A program made the position numbers and the translations under genes. From Leptofilum sp050292445 (GTDB lineage: Bacteria > Chloroflexota > Anaerolineae > Promineifilales > Promineifilaceae): a stretch of 21,845 nt of DNA. The DNA lies in the NCBI GenBank assembly GCA_050292445.1, contig JBNKLQ010000084.1:1-21845 (forward strand), in the 5' to 3' direction. Positions 1-6,574 of the stretch are shown piece by piece (the first letter of the stretch is position 1; each line of letters begins with the position of its first letter). The notes below the pieces were generated by a model. It saw only the letters and a program-made list of their open reading frames with translations. It did not search any database and was not told the DNA's origin.

Positions 1-224
1 TGAAAAGTGGTGTGAGATCCATCGTACCTCAGGCCATGATCTGAAAGAGTGTAAAACTTTTCTGAATCAGAAGAAGATGCCACCGCCAACAGCGCCAGCG
101 CCACAGCCACAGCAAAATTCGCCTCCCGTACTGGGCGAAAAAAAAGGCCAAAATAAAGCCCCAGCCCAGCACCGGTCAAAATATATTGCCGCAGCAGCCC
201 TGAACGCACCTTTGGTTTAGGCAT
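1..224 (-). CDS. Partial N-terminus of a small putative membrane protein, cut by the window edge
   Basis: An ATG at 224-222 opens a frame that stays open to base 1, giving 74 visible residues. It overlaps the stop of the upstream dehydrogenase gene (217-219) by 8 bases, which suggests translational coupling as a last gene of that operon. The peptide begins basic (MPKPKVRSGLLRQY) and continues with two hydrophobic stretches, roughly residues 15-29 and 37-47, so a membrane protein is likely. I do not recognise the family. From about residue 48 (bases below ~115) composition becomes less GC-rich and the opposite strand encodes a retrotransposon-like peptide, so the distal part may not belong to this gene. 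Start and overlap are seen directly; function is unknown. Confidence 0.5.
   Translation of the reverse strand, partial: MPKPKVRSGLLRQYILTGAGLGLYFGLFFRPVREANFAVAVALALLAVASSSDSEKFYTLSDHGLRYDGSHTTF
2..115 (+). other. Plant Ty3/gypsy-like gag zinc-knuckle segment, possible chimeric contig end
   Basis: Frame 2 on the + strand reads a peptide beginning EKWCEIHRTSGHDLKECKTF and continuing into a Lys-Lys-Met-Pro and Pro/Ala/Gln-rich tract. The spacing C-x2-H-x4-H-x4-C at residues 4-17 is that of a retroviral-type zinc knuckle, with His replacing the second Cys. From memory, variants of this kind followed by a Pro/Ala-rich linker are typical of gag in plant gypsy-type retrotransposons. There is no start codon at the edge and no other part of an element here. 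Either this is a chimeric or contaminating end, with the junction somewhere about 77-118, or it is a chance resemblance opposite a real gene. Confidence 0.35.
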
Positions 225-1980
225 GTTGCGCTTGCTCCGTCTGCCAAAACGCTTCCACAAGCGCCGCCTCGGCCGCAGCGGTCCAAACATCACCGTTACC
301 CAACTTCTCGGCTACAGCAGGATATTTTTCTTTTAGTTCGGCCAAACTCAGCAATGGCAGGCCGCTAATCTGGGGGAAGATAACCACCTTGCCCGGATAG
401 CGCCCTTCCATCATCGCCTCCACGCCGTCGCGGGCCGCTTCCATGCCGCCCACGGCCGCCACTGACCGATTAGGCGACAAATCGCCCGCTACCGTTTTGG
501 CAATCACCGTCGCCTGGTCGGACAAAGCGGAGCCGGAAGTGCCGGTAAATTGCGCGTTATGCAAATAAACTGCGCTCATGTCCAGCGCCGCCATCGTGCC
601 GTTAGGCACCCCAGCAAACAGGACCAACATGCCGTCCGGGGCCAGGTAAGTGCCCGCTTCAGCCATCAGCGGCGCGACGGGCACGCATACCACCACGTCA
701 TCGGCACCAATTTGATCGGTGGCATTTAGCACAAAATCGCGCAAAGATTCTTCTTCGGCGGCCGGATTAAAAGTAAGCAGTTGCTTGCCGTTGGCCTCAG
801 CCAGCGGGCCAAACAGCGCATTCAAAGCCGCCAGCCGCATCTCGTTCACCTCAGTGGCAACGACGAGTTTAGGGCCATTTTTCAGCTCGATGGCCCGTTG
901 CACGTGCATCTGCCCCATGGGCCCACCAGCCCCCACAAAAACGGCCGCTCCCCCCGGCAACAAATCACAACGATTGCGCGCTTCACCATAAGAAGCGGCA
1001 ATGTCTGGGCCAGGATTGCCCACGTAGGCAGTGTAATGGTAATGAATCCGCCCCACGTCAATTTCCACTTTGCCATCTAACGGCGAGTCGCCCACCAGGT
1101 TAAACGTGCCCCGAAAAGCAGTCAGCTTGGCAGCTTCGCTCATCCGCTCGGCACTTTGCGGGGAAAGCATGATGATGTCGTCGAACCCCTCGCCATCAGT
1201 CAGTTCAGCTTTGAGTGCGGGGAAATCAGACGGCCGTAACCCATCCCGCACAAATATCTCTACATTAGCCCCCACTTTTTGCCGAATGAGCGCTTTTACT
1301 GTACCCGACACATCGCTCACAACCACCAGCGATGGCGTAGGCAACTCACTAGAAAACGTATAGGCTGTCTCATCATCTTTCTGACCAATGACCCACAGCC
1401 TACCACCAGCCTTGGGCTGCAAACGACGGCGCTGCGTGTAAGATGCTTCCACACAAGCCCACGGCTCGGTCAGGGCCGTTTCGGCATAACCCAAATCATC
1501 GGTCAGGGGTAGCACGTATGCGCCGTCATCGGCATCCAGCACTTCTGGGCCGATGAGGTGATATTGAGTGAGTCCGCCGGGAATGGTGTAGCCGTAGGCT
1601 GTGGAACGGCCGTTTTGGTAAATGTCCGGTTGAATGGCCAGCCGCTGCCCAGGATGGTATTGATTCTGCAAATCCTTGCCTACTTTAATGATGGTCAACG
1701 CCGCCTCATGGCCCAGGCGGGTCGGCTCCTCAGCAAGATTGCGATTGTACAATTTGGGATGGGCACCCCCTTGGCGAATCAGCTTTACGTCAGAAAAGCA
1801 CATGCCCACGCTGTCTACGCGAACAAGCAGTTGGTTATCGGCCGGTTCAGGAATGGGGAACGATTCGGGACGGCCGTTCCTCCCGATGTTTTCAATCCCC
1901 GCCCCATACATATTCCAGGACCAGGTTTTATCAGGCAATGGTGCCTGACCTGTCCGGTACAGTTCATATTTTTTTGTCAT
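217..1980 (-). CDS. SorE-like zinc-dependent medium-chain dehydrogenase with a duplicated Rossmann domain
   Basis: 587 residues, start ATG at 1980 with GGGGAG about 8 bases upstream. It belongs to the MDR alcohol dehydrogenase superfamily and most resembles L-sorbose-1-phosphate reductase (SorE): GroES-like catalytic domain at about 45-190, Cys61 in GMCFSD, Gly-His-Glu at 90-92 and Glu172 in TEPWAC as probable zinc ligands. The structural-zinc Cys cluster is absent. The usual nucleotide-binding domain with GAGGPMG (350-356) lies at about 342-482, followed by a C-terminal tail to 587. Residues 191-324 form an additional, similarly organised domain lacking the glycine motif, so the protein is about 170 residues longer than SorE (about 410). 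As the last enzyme of the PTS cluster it probably interconverts a polyol phosphate and a ketose phosphate with NAD(P)H. The exact substrate cannot be told. Confidence 0.82.
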   Translation of the reverse strand: MTKKYELYRTGQAPLPDKTWSWNMYGAGIENIGRNGRPESFPIPEPADNQLLVRVDSVGMCFSDVKLIRQGGAHPKLYNRNLAEEPTRLGHEAALTIIKVGKDLQNQYHPGQRLAIQPDIYQNGRSTAYGYTIPGGLTQYHLIGPEVLDADDGAYVLPLTDDLGYAETALTEPWACVEASYTQRRRLQPKAGGRLWVIGQKDDETAYTFSSELPTPSLVVVSDVSGTVKALIRQKVGANVEIFVRDGLRPSDFPALKAELTDGEGFDDIIMLSPQSAERMSEAAKLTAFRGTFNLVGDSPLDGKVEIDVGRIHYHYTAYVGNPGPDIAASYGEARNRCDLLPGGAAVFVGAGGPMGQMHVQRAIELKNGPKLVVATEVNEMRLAALNALFGPLAEANGKQLLTFNPAAEEESLRDFVLNATDQIGADDVVVCVPVAPLMAEAGTYLAPDGMLVLFAGVPNGTMAALDMSAVYLHNAQFTGTSGSALSDQATVIAKTVAGDLSPNRSVAAVGGMEAARDGVEAMMEGRYPGKVVIFPQISGLPLLSLAELKEKYPAVAEKLGNGDVWTAAAEAALVEAFWQTEQAQHA

Positions 1981-1994
1981 TTTGTCACTCCCCG

Positions 1995-2096
1995 CTTGTC
2001 ATTTCGAGCCGCTTTTTGGCGAGAAATCTTTCTAACCGTGCAAATAATAAACCTGCAATCGTGTCAGAGATTTCTCACTTCGTTCGAAATGACAAG
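1995..2096. repeat. Palindromic intergenic repeat, type 1 (TTGTCATT..GAG family), copy A
   Basis: The ends form a perfect 13-bp inverted repeat: CTTGTCATTTCGA at 1995-2007 and its complement at 2084-2096. An inner 9-bp pair, GAGAAATCT at 2021-2029 and its complement at 2068-2076, adds a second stem. The 102-bp element fills most of the gap between the HPr-EI gene and the dehydrogenase and stops just before the ribosome binding site of the latter. It encodes nothing. Its end resembles the copy at 4229-4356. It could be a MITE-like insertion or a transcript-stabilising structure. Confidence 0.75.
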
Positions 2097-2182
2097 GTAA
2101 GGTTCTTCGCGATGATTATTTGATCATCTTTTTAATTTATGAAAATCCGCGAAATCTTTGATTATTTTCTTGCTCAAATCCC

Positions 2183-4192
2183 CTAATCACCCACTAACTC
2201 CCGCACCTCGCGTGCGGTGGCGCAGGCCAGGGCTTTGGCAGCCAATTTTTGCGCCGCCGCATGGTTTAGGGTACGAATTTGCGCCTTGACCATAGCAATG
2301 GATGGAACGCTCACACATAGTTCATCAACGCCCAGACCTAACAAAATCGGCGCGGCTTGCGGATCAGCGCCCAGCGCGCCACAAACCCCCACCCATTTAC
2401 CCGAGGCTTGAGCACCACGTACGGTGGCATCAATCAGGCGCAGCACGGCGGGGTGCAATCCATCAGACTTGCTGGCCAGGGTCGGGTGCATGCGATCCAT
2501 CGCCAGCGTGTATTGGGTCAGATCATTGGTACCAATCGAGAAGAAATCGACTTCCTTGGCAAACAGATCGGCCATCAGGGCGGCCGAGGGAATTTCTATC
2601 ATGATACCCACTGGCACCTCAGGCGCGTTAAGCTCGGCCCGAATTTCGTCCACCATCGCTTTGGCCGCGTACCACTCAGACAAATCGGCCACCATGGGGA
2701 ACATGATGCGCAGTGAGCCATAGCTGGCTGCCCGCAAGATGGCCCGCAGCTGCTCCTGCATGAGTTCAGGCCGGTTTAGGCAAAGACGCAAGCCCCGTTC
2801 ACCCAAGAATGGGTTATCTTCCGGCGGTACTTTCACATACGGCAGCGGTTTGTCACCACCAATGTCCAATGTGCGGATGATGACCGGCTTGCCTGCCATC
2901 GCCTCAGCAATTTGACGATATACCTCAAACTGCTCATCTTCAGACGGCGGCGTGGCCCGATCCAGGAAGAGGAATTCGGTTCGCAGCAGCCCCACGCCCT
3001 CGGCACCAGATTGGTTTGCCTTTTGGGCATCAGCCACGCCGCCGATGTTAGCGGCAATTTCCACCCGGTGATTGTCCAGGGTGATGGCTGGCTCGGCAGC
3101 TTTTTCACGGGCCGCTTGCTGCTGCTGATTTGCCGCAGCTAGTTGTTCCTGCGCTTCTTTTTGCGCCGCTTCATCAGGATCAACCTGGATGATGCCATTG
3201 CTGCCATTGAGGATTACGGCCGTTCCATCCCCAATCTCCAACAACCCATCCCCCGCACTCACGACTGCAGGCAAATTCAACGCCCTGGCAATAATGGCTG
3301 AGTGCGCGGTAGGCCCGCCAACGGCCGTGGCAAAGCCCAGCACCTTTTGCGGGTCCAGCGTCGCCGTGTCAGACGGCGTCAAATCGTGTGCAATAACTAC
3401 TACAGGATGATCGGGCCATTGCACATCGCCGGTGTCGTCGCCAGCTAAAATCTTCAAAATGCGGTTGCCCACATCCCGAACATCGGCGGCGCGGGCCGCC
3501 AGCAGCGGATCATCCAGCGCGGCCAGCTGGGTGGCCTGCTCTTCGATGGTGGCCTGCCATGCCTGCCCCGCAGCTTGCTGCGCCTCTATTTTTTGCTGCA
3601 CAGATTCCAGTAAATCATCATCGGTGAGCAGCTCGCGGTGGACATCAAAAATGGCGGCTTCATCTGGAGCCTGGGCCGCCACCTTCTGGCGCAGGGTAAA
3701 GAGTTGTTCCTGCCCATGGGCAAGCGCGGTTTCCAGACGATCCTGTTCGGCAGCCACGCCAGCAAATTCATGGGTGAGAGTAACGGCCGTTTGCCTTAAC
3801 TGAAACACAGGGCCAATGGCCAAACCAGGGGCAGCGGCCACGCCACGCAAACCATTTTTGGGCAGTGGGTCTACGGTGGCTGCTGGTTTGCTGGGGGTAG
3901 GCTTTGCAGCCGGTTTTGGTTCGTGATCGCCTTCTCCCAGGCCAGTGGATATGGCCGTTTCCAGCGCTTCAGCGGCCAATGCCTCATCTACCCCATCCAG
4001 CTCTACCTGGATGGCACCGCCATGTTTTACGCCCAGGCCCAACACGGCTATCAAGCTTTTGGCATTCACCTTTTTGCTGCCGTGCAGCACACGAATGTCA
4101 GCTTTGAACTGCTTGGCGGTTTTAACAAACACTTTAGCTGGTCGGGCATGAAGCCCGGTAGCGTTGTCTATGACAAAGTTTAGCTGTTTCAC
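2183..4192 (-). CDS. ptsI: HPr-Enzyme I fusion of the phosphotransferase system
   Basis: 669 residues starting at GTG 4192, with AGGAAG upstream. Residues 1-85 are HPr with the phosphorylated His15 in GLHARPA and Ser46 in KSLIAV. A Lys/Pro/Ala linker (about 88-112) leads to Enzyme I (about 113-669). There the phospho-His is His297 in GGPTAHSAIIAR, the PEP-binding barrel includes GVGLLRTEFLF (399-409), RTLDIGGDKP and FFSIGTNDLTQY, and the catalytic Cys604 lies in GVCGALGAD. It takes phosphate from PEP, passes it to its own HPr domain and then to the EIIA encoded just upstream. HPr-EI fusions without a GAF or EIIA domain are known but less common than separate ptsH and ptsI. The gap to EIIA is 217 bp and holds a palindromic repeat. 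All key residues are present. Confidence 0.96.
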   Translation of the reverse strand: MKQLNFVIDNATGLHARPAKVFVKTAKQFKADIRVLHGSKKVNAKSLIAVLGLGVKHGGAIQVELDGVDEALAAEALETAISTGLGEGDHEPKPAAKPTPSKPAATVDPLPKNGLRGVAAAPGLAIGPVFQLRQTAVTLTHEFAGVAAEQDRLETALAHGQEQLFTLRQKVAAQAPDEAAIFDVHRELLTDDDLLESVQQKIEAQQAAGQAWQATIEEQATQLAALDDPLLAARAADVRDVGNRILKILAGDDTGDVQWPDHPVVVIAHDLTPSDTATLDPQKVLGFATAVGGPTAHSAIIARALNLPAVVSAGDGLLEIGDGTAVILNGSNGIIQVDPDEAAQKEAQEQLAAANQQQQAAREKAAEPAITLDNHRVEIAANIGGVADAQKANQSGAEGVGLLRTEFLFLDRATPPSEDEQFEVYRQIAEAMAGKPVIIRTLDIGGDKPLPYVKVPPEDNPFLGERGLRLCLNRPELMQEQLRAILRAASYGSLRIMFPMVADLSEWYAAKAMVDEIRAELNAPEVPVGIMIEIPSAALMADLFAKEVDFFSIGTNDLTQYTLAMDRMHPTLASKSDGLHPAVLRLIDATVRGAQASGKWVGVCGALGADPQAAPILLGLGVDELCVSVPSIAMVKAQIRTLNHAAAQKLAAKALACATAREVRELVGD

Positions 4193-4228
4193 AACTTCAC
4201 TTCCTGTTGTTGATTAGATATGTAAGGT

Positions 4229-4356
4229 TGTCATTCTGAGCAAAGCGAAGAATCCCTGCGGCGCAACATAGAATGCACACTTGATCCGCGAGCAAAGGTT
4301 CCGATAAGCAAAGTTTAGAGGGATTCTTCATTTCGCTGCGCTCCCTTCAGAATGGC
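4229..4356. repeat. Palindromic intergenic repeat, type 1, copy B
   Basis: The left arm begins TGTCATTCTGAGC at 4229 and the right arm ends with its near complement at 4356. Perfectly paired parts are CATTCTGA (4232-4239) with 4347-4354 and GAAGAATCCCT (4247-4257) with 4319-4329; the right arm carries about 10 extra bases between them. Same style as copy A at 1995-2096. Elements with this TGTCATTCTGAG...GAAGAATC pattern are, from general experience, widespread in intergenic DNA of several phyla. Together the two copies flank the HPr-EI gene. Confidence 0.7.
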
Positions 4357-4409
4357 AAAATGCCCCTGTGCAACCGCTTGGCGTATAGTGCCCAAAAATT
4401 TCGGTGCAC

Positions 4410-4859
4410 CTACACGCCGTCTGGCACCCCGTTCAGGCAATTCATGATCAAATCAGCGTCCGTTGTTTGGGCCAGCTGATCCGCCATGTCCGGGTCTTCA
4501 ATCGCCTCGGCCAGGTTAGATAAAACCGTCATATGTTCATCCGAATTAGCGGCAATGCCAATGATCAGATAAGCCAACTCATCCTCATCATCATCGTCCC
4601 AAGACACTCCGGCGGGAACCTGCAACACAGAAATACCGGTTTGCTTGATGTGCTCCCGATTTTCATATTGTCCATGAGGAATGGAAACGCCATTCCCCAA
4701 GTAGGTAGACATAGTAGTTTCACGCGCCAACATACCATCCACGTAGGGTGCAGTCACGCAGCCGCTCTCTACCAGCAGCGCCCCGGCCTGCCGAATCGCG
4801 TCTTGTTTGTTTACGGCCGTTGCCTGCAATTTAATCCTGTTTTTCTCCAAAATCGCCAT
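4410..4859 (-). CDS. mtlF: PTS EIIA component, mannitol/fructose family
   Basis: 149 residues, the usual size of a free-standing mannitol EIIA. The probable phospho-His is His62 in GVSIPHG, preceded by the typical RETTMSTYLGNG segment. It accepts phosphate from the HPr domain encoded downstream and hands it to the EIIB encoded immediately upstream. The ATG at 4859 lies one base after the EIIB stop, and its G-rich ribosome binding site (GGGGGG) overlaps the end of EIIB, so the two are translationally coupled. An acidic run (WDDDDEDE, about 86-93) is a local oddity. Mannitol is the usual substrate of the family, but the dehydrogenase in this cluster argues for caution. Confidence 0.92.
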   Translation of the reverse strand: MAILEKNRIKLQATAVNKQDAIRQAGALLVESGCVTAPYVDGMLARETTMSTYLGNGVSIPHGQYENREHIKQTGISVLQVPAGVSWDDDDEDELAYLIIGIAANSDEHMTVLSNLAEAIEDPDMADQLAQTTDADLIMNCLNGVPDGV

Positions 4860-4860
4860 T

Positions 4861-5193
4861 TTACCCCCCTACAGTATCTTCAATATTGCCATTTTCCACA
4901 AAGGCATTTACCAGCTTATCAAAAGCAGGATCATTCAAAAAGTGATTAAACGTGACCACAACTGCGTCAGGCACACGATTCCGCACCACCTTGGCCAAAC
5001 CTTTATGCACAACGACCACTTGCGCATCATCAGGGATAGCCCGGGCCGGTTTATGCACTACGGATACGCCGGATACATTAGCCTTCTTCAGCTTCTTCTT
5101 GAGTGCATTCACACTCATCAGGCTGGAACCCATGCCCGCTTCGCAGGCCAAAATAATTGTTTTAACGTTTGCAGCTACAATTGAGTCTGCCAT
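4861..5193 (-). CDS. PTS EIIB component, mannitol family
   Basis: 110 residues from the ATG at 5193, which has AAGAGG 8 bases upstream. A longer reading up to 5241 adds 16 residues but has no comparable site and would enter the repeat at 5215. The phospho-cysteine is Cys17 in ILACEAGMGSSLM, the P-loop-like CxxGxGSS signature of mannitol EIIB. It is a cytosolic domain that transfers phosphate from EIIA to the sugar bound by EIIC. In E. coli MtlA the C, B and A domains are one chain; here all three are separate genes, in the order C-B-A. Confidence 0.92.
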   Translation of the reverse strand: MADSIVAANVKTIILACEAGMGSSLMSVNALKKKLKKANVSGVSVVHKPARAIPDDAQVVVVHKGLAKVVRNRVPDAVVVTFNHFLNDPAFDKLVNAFVENGNIEDTVGG

Positions 5194-5214
5194 TATTAAA
5201 CCTCTTTTACAAAA

Positions 5215-5330
5215 GGGACACAGATAAACAGTGATTGACACTGATTTTTTCTTTTTAATCTGTGTTCATGGTTCGGCTTCGCTCAACCACCTTGAGCAGT
5301 TCACCACAAGCCTGTGAAAATCTGTGTCCC
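5215..5330. repeat. Palindromic intergenic repeat, type 2 (GGGACACAGAT ends)
   Basis: Perfect 11-bp terminal inverted repeat: GGGACACAGAT at 5215-5225 and its complement at 5320-5330. Inside are a CAGTG/CACTG pair, a further degenerate AATCTGTGTTCAT copy near 5258, and a GCTCAA/TTGAGC hairpin near 5281-5296. The 116-bp element occupies nearly the whole gap between EIIC and EIIB, ending just outside the EIIB ribosome binding site. Its sequence is unrelated to the type 1 elements. Confidence 0.65.
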
Positions 5331-5349
5331 ATTATTTACAATAAATAAA

Positions 5350-6417
5350 TTATGCGAGTCCGGGAACGCCAGCTGCCTCTGCTTCCATCTCTTCAACTTC
5401 TTCCGATTCTTGTACTGGGCGTACCCGCAAGAGCACAATTCCCACAGCAGCCGCTGCAACCACCCCAATGAGTACACCTGTGAGGACAGCAAAATGCTGG
5501 CCACGCGGAATCACCGCCAGGTAAGCAAAAATGGAACCGGGTGATGGTGTGGCCACCAGCCCAGCATTGGTGATCGTGAACCACAAGTCAGCGGCCAAAC
5601 CACCAGAGATAACGGACAAAATCATGATGGGGTGAGCCAACACGTAGGGGAAATAAATTTCATGGATGCCACCCAGAAAGTGGATAATCATCGCCCCAGG
5701 AGCGGACTCTTTAAGCAAACCTTTGCCAGCCACGTAATAAGCAATGAGCAAGCCTAACCCTGGGCCAGGATTGGTTTCCAGCAAGAAATGGAGCGCTCGG
5801 CCCGTTTCTTCGGCGGCGGCAACACCCAACGGAGCCAAAACACCATGATTCAAAGCATTATTCAGGAATAAAACCTTGGCAGGCTCAATAATGATGGCCG
5901 CCAGGGGCAGCAAGCGTACCGACACCAAAGCATCTACCAGCGAACCTGCGGCATCACTAATTGCCGTGACGACGGGGCCAATCACCACATTACCAATGAT
6001 TGCCAAAATAACAGCTAAAATTCCGGCGGAAAAGTTGTTGACCAACATTTCAAAGCCAATGGGGGTTCGATCTTCCAGGGCCTCATCAATCTTTTTCATG
6101 GTCCAGCCGCCAAGCGGCCCCATGATCATGCCGCCTAAAAACATGGGAATGTCTGCGCCAACCACGACACCCATTGTGGCCGCAGCCCCAACAACCCCAC
6201 CGCGAACGCCATGTATCATTTTACCACCAGTGTAACCAATCAGAATCGGCAGCAAATACAGAATCATGGGACCAACCATTTCCGCAAATTTTTCATTGGG
6301 AATCCATCCCGTGGGAATGAAAAGGGCCGTAATCAGCCCCCAGGCAATAAAGGCCCCCATGTTGGGAATAATCATCCCGGCTAAAAAACCACCAAACTGC
6401 TGTATTCTTTCTCTCAT
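5350..6417 (-). CDS. mtlA: PTS EIIC component, mannitol family membrane permease
   Basis: 355 residues, starting at ATG 6417 with a strong AAGGAGAGGTG site. It is a polytopic membrane protein with the mannitol EIIC landmarks: N-terminal IQQFGGFLAGMIIPNMGAF, NNALNHG at about 196-202, and GGIHEIYFPYVL (about 249-260), the GIHE substrate-site motif. It binds and translocates the polyol while EIIB phosphorylates it. The last ~25 residues are an acidic soluble tail where the fused E. coli protein would continue to EIIB. It is the first gene after the regulator, 157 bp away, and probably the first of the structural operon. No ACGGCCGT site falls inside it. Confidence 0.93.
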   Translation of the reverse strand: MRERIQQFGGFLAGMIIPNMGAFIAWGLITALFIPTGWIPNEKFAEMVGPMILYLLPILIGYTGGKMIHGVRGGVVGAAATMGVVVGADIPMFLGGMIMGPLGGWTMKKIDEALEDRTPIGFEMLVNNFSAGILAVILAIIGNVVIGPVVTAISDAAGSLVDALVSVRLLPLAAIIIEPAKVLFLNNALNHGVLAPLGVAAAEETGRALHFLLETNPGPGLGLLIAYYVAGKGLLKESAPGAMIIHFLGGIHEIYFPYVLAHPIMILSVISGGLAADLWFTITNAGLVATPSPGSIFAYLAVIPRGQHFAVLTGVLIGVVAAAAVGIVLLRVRPVQESEEVEEMEAEAAGVPGLA

Positions 6418-6574
6418 TTCACCTCTCCTTGAAAAATAATATGAGTAACATTTTGCTACCGGTGCATTTGCAACAGGTAGCCTGAACCATCCGAACCCCT
6501 AGACGGAATCCGGTTAGAAAACCAGAGATAATTATCGTGAAATTGTGGCTATCTGTTCTTGTTCACGACGGCCG
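6418..6574 (-). promoter_or_regulatory. Leader/regulatory region between the PRD regulator and EIIC
   Basis: 157 bases. An inverted repeat GCTACC (6455-6460) / GGTAGC (6476-6481) lies about 40-60 bases upstream of the EIIC start, with a TATTAT-like hexamer at 6441-6436. I see no convincing -35, so the promoter is not placed. The inverted repeat is a possible operator for the neighbouring regulator. An ACGGCCGT site overlaps the regulator's stop codon at 6568-6575. Confidence 0.25.

Noticed and set aside
217..1980. Mannitol-1-phosphate 5-dehydrogenase (MtlD)
   Set aside because: The sequence has zinc-dependent MDR motifs (GHE, EPWAC), while MtlD belongs to the long-chain polyol dehydrogenase family.
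2107..2140. GATGAT...ATCATC hairpin followed by T's on the + strand
   Set aside because: It would terminate + strand transcripts only, and no + strand gene lies upstream; the short stem is probably chance.
3432..3803. + strand Ser/Ala/Cys-rich open frame of 123 codons
   Set aside because: It is the complement of the Enzyme I coding region, low in complexity and without a start signal.
5194..5241. Longer EIIB start at 5241
   Set aside because: The ATG at 5193 has a better ribosome binding site, and the extra residues fall in the palindromic element.
5876..6235. + strand open frame of 119 codons opposite EIIC
   Set aside because: The opposite strand carries a clear membrane permease; the frame mirrors its Gly/Ala/Ile codons.
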